From contig JBHIWP010000170.1 of the NCBI GenBank assembly GCA_041987425.1, forward strand, positions 1 through 11,856: a stretch of 11,856 nt of DNA, in the 5' to 3' direction. A model generated the notes under the pieces. That model saw only the letters and a list, made by a program, of their open reading frames with translations, did no database searches and was not told the DNA's origin. Each line of letters starts with the position of its first letter. The first letter of the stretch is position 1. This DNA comes from Leptofilum sp041987425. Lineage in GTDB: Bacteria; Chloroflexota; Anaerolineae; Promineifilales; Promineifilaceae. A program made the position numbers and the translations under genes. This document shows, in pieces, positions 8,009-11,856 of the stretch.

Positions 8009-8024
8009 ACGGCTTGAAGACCGT
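8009..8024 (-). promoter_or_regulatory. Short hairpin just upstream of the hemH ribosome site
   Basis: ACGG (8009-8012) and CCGT (8021-8024) can pair around an 8-nt loop, ending one base before the AGAGGAA ribosome site (8001-8007). The stem is only 4 bp, so it is weak and may be chance. It is noted because it lies in the leader of the haem transcript, where it could affect ribosome access. Confidence 0.25.
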
Positions 8025-8059
8025 GCGCCCAGCTCGCCAAAGCTAAACAAAGACTAATA

Positions 8060-8079
8060 AATCTATGCAAATCTATGCA
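8060..8079. repeat. Perfect 10-bp direct repeat in the hemH leader
   Basis: AATCTATGCA is present twice in direct succession (8060-8069 and 8070-8079). It lies just downstream of the predicted transcription start of the haem genes (about 8083). Two identical sites one helical turn apart could be an operator for a regulator. Equally, the unit resembles the AATCTGCGC-type unit at the end of hemH and could be one more spacer repeat. Sequence alone does not decide. Confidence 0.5.
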
Positions 8080-8089
8080 TGTGGACCGT

Positions 8090-8118
8090 ATTTTACTAAT
8101 TTGAGGATGCAGCGTCAA
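8090..8118 (-). promoter_or_regulatory. Sigma70-type promoter for hemH and the haem genes
   Basis: On the minus strand there is a TTGACG -35 box (8118-8113), a 17-bp spacer and a TAAAAT -10 box (8095-8090). Each box matches the consensus at 5 of 6 positions, with ideal spacing. Transcription would start near 8083, giving a leader of about 87 nt before the hemH ATG. It lies in the 163-nt spacer between the glycosyltransferase stop and hemH, the longest spacer in the window. The haem genes may thus be transcribed apart from the upstream genes. Confidence 0.65.
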
Positions 8119-8159
8119 CCGGATTTAAGTGGAACTGTGGAAAGTTATGAATTGCTCAT

Positions 8160-9392
8160 TCAAAGCAATGATTCGTAGAACACGGCCGTTTCCTGCGCGA
8201 TTTTTTCCCAGCTAAAGTGCTGGGCTAACTGAGCTGCGCCCTGGCCTATTGCTTCACGCAGTTTCTGATCGCTGGCCAGCGTTTGTACGGCCGTCACCAA
8301 GGCGGCTGCGTCCTCTACCGGCACCAGGCAGCAGTTTTCTCCTGGCCTGAGCTGAGGCGTTGGCGCTTGCGGCTCCGTGGTGATGAGCGGACGGCCGTGG
8401 GCCAATGCCGCCATGAGCGTACCGCGCCGCAGGGATGCACCGTCCCGGTAGGGCATCACCAGCATGTCTGCCGCCTGCAAATGGGCTGATACGCGAGCAT
8501 CGGTCAGGAAGCCGGTCCAGTGTACCCGCTCTGCCAGCCCCAGCGCCTCAATTTGCGCCTGCAGCCCGGCCAGAAACGCCTGGTTGTTGCTGGCATCGCT
8601 GGCGCCTGTTTGCCCGCCGATGAAGAGTAGATGGAAACGGTCGTCTAGCTGCGCCAGCGCCTGAATCAGCGTATCGGCTCCCTTACTCTCGTTCAGGAAG
8701 CCGAAATAGCCCAGGAGAACATCTTCGTCATTCAGCTCCAGGCCACGGCGAATCTCAGCAATTTCAATGTGATTGGTGGGATGAGCGGTAATATTGCTCC
8801 CAATCGCAATTTGGGCAACCGGCTTCTCCCTCTGCGCCTCTGCGCCTCTGCGTTGAAAAAAGGGAGATTGGATAGTGGGGAGTAGAGATTGGTAGTCGGC
8901 GGGGTTGGTGGCGATGATGCCATCGGCGGGGCGGGCCAGGAAGTTTACGGCCGTTTGCCGCAGCCACCCCGCTTTGGGGAATAAATATGGCACGCGTAAA
9001 TCGTGGAAGGTGACGGCGGTTTTCGCCACGTTCTTTAAGCGCCAGGGGAGAAAATTGATGGAGGCACTGTTCATGTTAAAGGCAGCAGGCTGGTACTGGA
9101 TGTTCACCACGTCTAGCTCGTACCGCAACACAATATCGGCGATGCTTCCCAGCGAGGGCCAGCGCCAGCGATGGACATAGGGATGCAGTTGGGCAAAATC
9201 GAGGGGAATTGGCTCACGGGTGGCGCTAAAACGGCGTGGCGCATCTGGCGGCCGGGCTTCCCGGCTGGTGATGATGTGGAGCGTGTTGCCCATTTGATGC
9301 AGCGCCCTGGCTAATTCGGCCGTGAACGCGCCAACGCCGCCCTCCATCGGCGGGAACTCTCCGGTAACCAGACCAATTTTTAGCGTCTTCAA
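8160..9392 (-). CDS. Glycosyltransferase family 4 (GT-B fold)
   Basis: Probable cytoplasmic transferase moving a sugar from a nucleotide-sugar donor onto a glycan or lipid acceptor; the sugar cannot be predicted. The 410-residue product has the N-terminal acceptor domain with GLVTGEFPPMEGGVGAFTAELARAL (about 7-31), VVNIQYQPAAFNMN and TFHDLRVPYLF (about 128-138). The donor domain has IAIGSNI, GYFGFLNESKGADTLIQAL (about 228-246), WTGFLTD and MPYRDGASLRRGTLMAALAHG (about 313-333). Where many GT4 enzymes carry the EX7E pair, this protein has no clear Glu pair. That fits a known-looking SLRRGTLMAALAHG subgroup. The start is a TTG at 9392 without a ribosome site; an in-frame stop lies 5 codons upstream. 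Residues about 170-192 are encoded by a DNA repeat. Confidence 0.88.
   Translation of the reverse strand: MKTLKIGLVTGEFPPMEGGVGAFTAELARALHQMGNTLHIITSREARPPDAPRRFSATREPIPLDFAQLHPYVHRWRWPSLGSIADIVLRYELDVVNIQYQPAAFNMNSASINFLPWRLKNVAKTAVTFHDLRVPYLFPKAGWLRQTAVNFLARPADGIIATNPADYQSLLPTIQSPFFQRRGAEAQREKPVAQIAIGSNITAHPTNHIEIAEIRRGLELNDEDVLLGYFGFLNESKGADTLIQALAQLDDRFHLLFIGGQTGASDASNNQAFLAGLQAQIEALGLAERVHWTGFLTDARVSAHLQAADMLVMPYRDGASLRRGTLMAALAHGRPLITTEPQAPTPQLRPGENCCLVPVEDAAALVTAVQTLASDQKLREAIGQGAAQLAQHFSWEKIAQETAVFYESLL
8829..8892. repeat. Repeat island inside the glycosyltransferase gene
   Basis: Three perfect tandem copies of CCTCTGCG lie at 8829-8836, 8837-8844 and 8845-8852. They are followed after an A-run by GAGATTGG twice (8864-8871 and 8885-8892, period 21). 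On the coding strand the island writes roughly residues 168-188, including the RRGAEAQR segment. RRGAEAQR is the translation of a spacer repeat found in many bacterial genomes, not part of the GT4 fold. It lies in the linker before IAIGSNI, between the two Rossmann domains, and does not break the frame. Confidence 0.75.
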
Positions 9393-9402
9393 GGGGAAAG
9401 CA

Positions 9403-9472
9403 AATTACCTAGTTACGCAATTACCTAATCACTGGCCTTTGCAATTGAGTAATTAGGTAACTGGGTAATTAG
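9403..9472. repeat. Composite tandem/inverted repeat element, 16-bp period
   Basis: The left arm holds AATTACCTAGTTAC (9403-9416) and AATTACCTAATCAC (9419-9432), period 16. The right arm holds GAGTAATTAG (9447-9456) and GGGTAATTAG (9463-9472), again period 16. The arms are inverted copies: 9403-9416 pairs with GTAACTGGGTAATT (9457-9470) with one mismatch out of 14. The element fills the spacer between the small helix-protein gene and the glycosyltransferase. It supplies the TAA stop of the former (9471-9469) and the in-frame stop just upstream of the latter. Confidence 0.75.
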
Positions 9473-9813
9473 AACATTTCGTAATGCTCGATGGGATGCC
9501 CACGCCAGCGCAGCAACGAAAGGGCATAGGTCCGGCGCAGCGCAACAAAGTTGGCCTTTTTGTAGAGTTCGCCCTTGCCTTTGGGGTCGGGCCATTTGCC
9601 ATCGGCTACCTTCATCAAATCCTGGTCGCTTAGGGCATTGAGGCTTAACAGTTCTTCATGAAAAGCATCCGGTACCTTGCTGAGAGAGGGCGGCATGCCG
9701 CTCTTCAGACACTGCATCGCCACTTCTTCGATGGGCCATTTGCAAGCGTTGGCGATGTCCCTCAGCAAGTTATAGTCCGTCGTTGTTAGTTCCAATGTAA
9801 TCTGTTTTTTCAT
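9469..9813 (-). CDS. Small ribbon-helix-helix-like protein, function unknown
   Basis: A 114-residue product of unassigned function. Residues 1-40 (starting MKKQITLELTTTDYNLLRDIA, then WPIEEVAMQCLKSG) have the strand-helix-helix pattern of the MetJ/Arc and VapB-type DNA-binding fold. The middle (FHEELLSLNALSDQDLMKVADG) and the basic tail (LRRTYALSLLRWRGHPI) resemble a group of hypothetical proteins I associate with Chloroflexota and cyanobacteria, often considered antitoxin-like. No toxin gene is beside it: its neighbours are two glycosyltransferases. The ATG at 9813-9811 has a strong GAGGTGA about 6 nt upstream and follows the family 2 glycosyltransferase stop by 18 nt, so the two are probably co-transcribed. 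The coding call is firm; the DNA-binding role is inference. Confidence 0.8.
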   Translation of the reverse strand: MKKQITLELTTTDYNLLRDIANACKWPIEEVAMQCLKSGMPPSLSKVPDAFHEELLSLNALSDQDLMKVADGKWPDPKGKGELYKKANFVALRRTYALSLLRWRGHPIEHYEMF

Positions 9814-9831
9814 TCTGTCACCTCAAGAAAT

Positions 9832-10767
9832 TCAATAGCCTGCCGGTCGTAGCCCAGAGCGCAAAACCATCCAGTAGGCGCGTACCCGCTGCCAGCGCAA
9901 CGGCCGTTTATGCCCCACTGCTCCCTTAATGGCTTCTAAACTCAACTGCCAACCATAGCTTGCCAATAAAAATAGTCGCAGCACGCTGGCTGCCATACGG
10001 CCATGATATTTGCGAAAGTAGCGTAATTTGGCCCGATTAAAATTAATGTGCCGCTGGGTCACCGCCTGTTCACTGCTCTTGCCAGAAAGATGAGTGACTC
10101 GCGCCTGCGGATAGTATACCACTTGCCAACCCGCTTCGTGAATCCTACGACAGTAATCTAATTCCTCGGAATACATGAAGTATTTTTCATCCAAACCGCC
10201 CACCTGGGCCACCACTTCCTGCCGGGTCATCAGGCAGGCACCCATTACCCAATCGACAACGGCTGTTTGCCCATCAGCTACATCCCCCGCGTAATAATGC
10301 TCAAACACTGCCTGGGGTGCGTATGGCTGAAGCCAGGTGCTTTCAAAGAATGCCGTGCGCACAGTGGGGAAGCGTCGTCGGGACGACTGCACCGTGCCAT
10401 CGGCATTGAGCAGCTGCGGTCCCACAACCCCTACGCCTGGGTTTTGCTCTAAATAAGACACCATTTGGGCCAAAGCGTCACTATGTACAACGGTGTCCGG
10501 GTTGAGCAGAAGAATGTAACGGCCGTTTGCCCGCTCTAGACCCAGATTATTTCCGCCTGGGAAGCCCACGTTTTCCTGACAGGCTACAAGCTCCACCTGG
10601 GGAAAATGCTCGGCCACCATCTCCTGGCTACCATCGGTTGAGGCGCTGTCCACCACAATGACTTGCAGCCTCAGTGCCGCTTCTGCCATAACAGAACGCA
10701 GGCAGTTTTGCAGCAGCTCGCGCACGTTCCAGCTCACAATAATGATGGAGAGATCAGGTTTTGTCAT
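9832..10767 (-). CDS. Glycosyltransferase family 2 (rhamnosyltransferase-like)
   Basis: Inverting GT-A fold transferase, 311 residues, probably acting on a surface or lipid-linked glycan at the inner face of the membrane. It opens with LSIIIVSWNVRELLQNCL (about 6-23). It then has VIVVDSASTDGS (36-47, nucleotide binding), ENVGFPGGNNLGL (65-77), and LLLNPDT (86-92), with the NPD metal site in place of a DXD. DWVMGACLMTR (172-182) and GLDEKYFMYSEELDYCRR (191-208) follow, with the likely catalytic acids. This is the pattern of WbbL-type rhamnosyltransferases, but the sugar is not certain. No clear membrane segment is seen. The ATG at 10767-10765 is chosen from the alignment; no good ribosome site is visible. 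Confidence 0.92.
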   Translation of the reverse strand: MTKPDLSIIIVSWNVRELLQNCLRSVMAEAALRLQVIVVDSASTDGSQEMVAEHFPQVELVACQENVGFPGGNNLGLERANGRYILLLNPDTVVHSDALAQMVSYLEQNPGVGVVGPQLLNADGTVQSSRRRFPTVRTAFFESTWLQPYAPQAVFEHYYAGDVADGQTAVVDWVMGACLMTRQEVVAQVGGLDEKYFMYSEELDYCRRIHEAGWQVVYYPQARVTHLSGKSSEQAVTQRHINFNRAKLRYFRKYHGRMAASVLRLFLLASYGWQLSLEAIKGAVGHKRPLRWQRVRAYWMVLRSGLRPAGY

Positions 10768-10778
10768 AGCAGAAGAAC

Positions 10779-10838
10779 AGTGTTTAGCAAATCAGTGTTC
10801 AGTAAGTAATTACTGGCCTACTGATTACCGATCACTGA
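10779..10838. repeat. Composite tandem/inverted repeat element, 15-bp period
   Basis: Left arm: CAGTGTTTAGCAAAT (10779-10793) is followed by the related CAGTGTTCAGTAAGT (10794-10808), period 15. Right arm: TTACTGGCCTACTGA (10810-10824) is followed by TTACCGATCACTGA (10825-10838), period 15. The arms are partly inverted: TCAGTG (10792-10797) pairs with CACTGA (10833-10838), and CAGTAA (10800-10805) with TTACTG (10810-10815). The right arm writes the end of the TatD protein (Ser-Val-Ile-Gly-Asn-Gln) and its TAG stop at 10820-10818. The left arm lies just upstream of the family 2 glycosyltransferase. Confidence 0.7.
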
Positions 10839-11600
10839 AAAAAGCCTCCTGGCATTGACCGTCGTTTGCTGGGCCAGAACGGCCGTTTCCACCCCGCGCG
10901 CCTGTGCCAACCCCTTTGCCACATACGCCACATAGGCTGGCTCATTGCGTTTGCCCCGGTAAGGGTGCGGCGTCAAAAACGGAGCGTCTGTTTCTACCAA
11001 CAAACGCTCTGCCGGTACTTTAGCCGCAATTTCTCGCAGTTCATCTGCTTTATTAAATGTGACAGGTCCGGTGAAGCCCAAGTAGAAGCCAAGATCCAGG
11101 GCGGCAACGGCCGTTTGCCAATCGCCCGAAAATGAATGCAGCACGCCGGGATTCTCACCCCCTGCCAGCGGCGATTCAGACAGAAATTTTATGACATCTG
11201 CGCTTGATTCCCGATTGTGAACAATCACCGGCAGTCTGAGCTCTGCCGCCAGCTCCAGCTGCAGCCCGAACGCCCGGTGCTGCACTACTTTGGGGGATTT
11301 GTCCCAGTAATAGTCCAGGCCAATTTCGCCAATTGCCACCACTTTGGGATGCCGGGCCAGGTCGCGCAGGACGCCGATCCAGCTGTCCTGCCACCCTGCC
11401 GAAGAGTTAGGATGAATGCCTACGGCCGCAAAAACGCCTTCGTACTTTTCTGCCAAAGCCAGAACGGTGCGGCAGTTGTCCAGGTCCAGCGCAGGCACCA
11501 CAATCTGCCCCACGCCTGCCTCCACAGCGCGCTGCACAACGGCGTCTCTATCGTCATCAAACAGCTCAAAATCCAGGTGGCAGTGGGTGTCGATGAGCAA
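10818..11600 (-). CDS. tatD: TatD-family metal-dependent deoxyribonuclease
   Basis: Cytoplasmic metal-dependent hydrolase of the amidohydrolase superfamily; characterised relatives are 3'-5' DNases linked to DNA repair. The product is about 260 residues. The metal ligands are all present: H6 and H8 in LIDTHCHLDF, the Glu in AIGEIGLDYYWD, the His in PVIVHNRES, the His in VLHSFSGDW, and the Asp in LLVETDAPFLTPHPYRGKRNEP. The start is taken as the TTG at 11600-11598. It is 2 nt after the thioesterase stop, has GGGG 9 nt upstream, and puts LIDTHCHL at the usual place. A TTG at 11615 is the alternative. The last seven residues come from the adjacent DNA repeat. Whether it is TatD proper or the YcfH/YjjV type is not resolved. 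Confidence 0.92.
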   Translation of the reverse strand: MLIDTHCHLDFELFDDDRDAVVQRAVEAGVGQIVVPALDLDNCRTVLALAEKYEGVFAAVGIHPNSSAGWQDSWIGVLRDLARHPKVVAIGEIGLDYYWDKSPKVVQHRAFGLQLELAAELRLPVIVHNRESSADVIKFLSESPLAGGENPGVLHSFSGDWQTAVAALDLGFYLGFTGPVTFNKADELREIAAKVPAERLLVETDAPFLTPHPYRGKRNEPAYVAYVAKGLAQARGVETAVLAQQTTVNARRLFSVIGNQ

Positions 11601-11602
11601 AT

Positions 11603-11856
11603 TTATTGACCCCAATTTTCCCGCAGGCGCACGGCAATAACCTCACCGCGCACGCAGAGCTCACCCTCGGCCATCAGCGCAATTTCCACAATCACTTTGC
11701 GCGGTGTAATCTCGCGCACGTCGCCCCGCTGCTCCAGCTCTGGCCCCAGCGGCGTCGGGCGCAAATAGTCGACTTTTAGCGAGCCCGTTACAAAGCGAAT
11801 GGCGGGGTCAGAATCAATTTCCCGATTTTCGGCGCGGGCAGTGGCGGCAGCAGCCG
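11603..11856 (-). CDS. PaaI/hotdog-fold thioesterase, C-terminal part (cut by window edge)
   Basis: The reading frame is open from the right edge to the TAA at 11605-11603 and has no start inside the window. The 83 visible residues include IRFVTGSLKVDYLRPTPLG, then LEQRGDVREITPRKVIVEIAL, and finish with ELCVRGEVIAVRLRENWGQ. This is the pattern of the last strands of a hotdog-fold acyl-CoA thioesterase of the PaaI/YiiD type: the SLKVDYLRPTP strand, then the VREI..RKVIVEIAL and G.V.AR.E.VAV strands. The catalytic residue lies upstream of the edge, so the substrate and exact subfamily are unknown. It sits 2 nt before TatD, so the two are probably one transcription unit. Confidence 0.75.
   Translation of the reverse strand, partial: AAAATARAENREIDSDPAIRFVTGSLKVDYLRPTPLGPELEQRGDVREITPRKVIVEIALMAEGELCVRGEVIAVRLRENWGQ

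Larger units (their letters stand above)
400..11114. repeat. Dispersed palindrome ACGGCCGT, 18 copies
   Basis: Exact copies start at 400, 1729, 2740, 3370, 3916, 4603, 4704, 5537, 7391, 7882, 8182, 8287, 8391, 8947, 9900, 10519, 10879 and 11107. All are inside coding regions, spread over hemE, hemB, hemD, hemC, hemA, hemN, hemH, both glycosyltransferases and tatD. Relative to codons they fall in all three phases: 7 read Thr-Ala-Val, 7 read X-Gly-Arg and 4 read Arg-Pro. The peptide is therefore not what is conserved. At about 56% GC (judged by eye) roughly 0.3 copies would be expected by chance. Positions were found by reading, so one or two could be missed. Confidence 0.85.

Noticed and set aside
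8283..9180. Open frames on both strands over the glycosyltransferase, including ones giving RRRGAEGEAG-like peptides
   Set aside because: They are shadow readings of the 8-bp repeat island and of the GT4 gene. No ribosome sites or family patterns support them.
9403..9472. CRISPR array or transposon end
   Set aside because: There are only two short units per arm with no unique spacers of fixed length, and there is no transposase gene or target duplication.
8160..11856. A defence or secondary-metabolite island next to the haem genes
   Set aside because: The genes are ordinary glycosyltransferases, TatD and a thioesterase. No nuclease/helicase, toxin pair, phage or biosynthetic core enzyme is present.

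Overview
The window is a compact bacterial region in which every convincing gene reads on the minus strand. Transcription therefore runs from the right edge to the left edge. Its core (1-7996) is a nearly complete haem biosynthesis cluster by the C5 route, in transcription order hemH, hemN, hemA, hemC, hemD, hemB, hemE, hemL. HemA and HemL make 5-aminolevulinate from glutamyl-tRNA. HemB, HemC, HemD and HemE convert it to coproporphyrinogen III. HemN, the oxygen-independent enzyme, makes protoporphyrinogen IX, and HemH inserts iron. The step from protoporphyrinogen to protoporphyrin (HemG, HemY or HemJ) has no gene here. hemL is cut by the left edge.

Upstream of the haem genes (8160-11856) are a family 4 glycosyltransferase, a small ribbon-helix-helix-like protein, a family 2 glycosyltransferase, a TatD-family nuclease, and the 3' end of a PaaI/hotdog-type thioesterase cut by the right edge. 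A good sigma70-type promoter (8090-8118) lies between the glycosyltransferase and hemH and probably starts the haem transcript. hemN-hemA-hemC-hemD-hemB is tightly packed, with 8-bp overlaps at hemA/hemC and hemC/hemD, and is probably translationally coupled.

The organism is a moderately GC-rich bacterium. The style of the two glycosyltransferases, the small helix protein and the repeat-filled spacers suggest a member of the Chloroflexota (Anaerolineae or Caldilineae-like). This is a judgement from family resemblance, not a computed placement. HemN points to an anaerobic or facultative lifestyle.

The unusual content is in the DNA rather than the gene list. (1) The palindrome ACGGCCGT occurs 18 times in 11.9 kb, always inside genes and in all three codon phases, like the HIP1 octamer of cyanobacteria. 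(2) Three spacers hold AT-rich elements with the same plan, two tandem units on each side of an inverted repeat, but with unrelated sequences and unit lengths of 14, 16 and 15 bp. Simpler repeats sit in or beside the other longer spacers. Several of these elements supply the stop codon and last residues of the gene before them. (3) A tandem 8-bp repeat has been absorbed in frame into the family 4 glycosyltransferase. No defence system, CRISPR array, tRNA, rRNA or transposase gene was seen.
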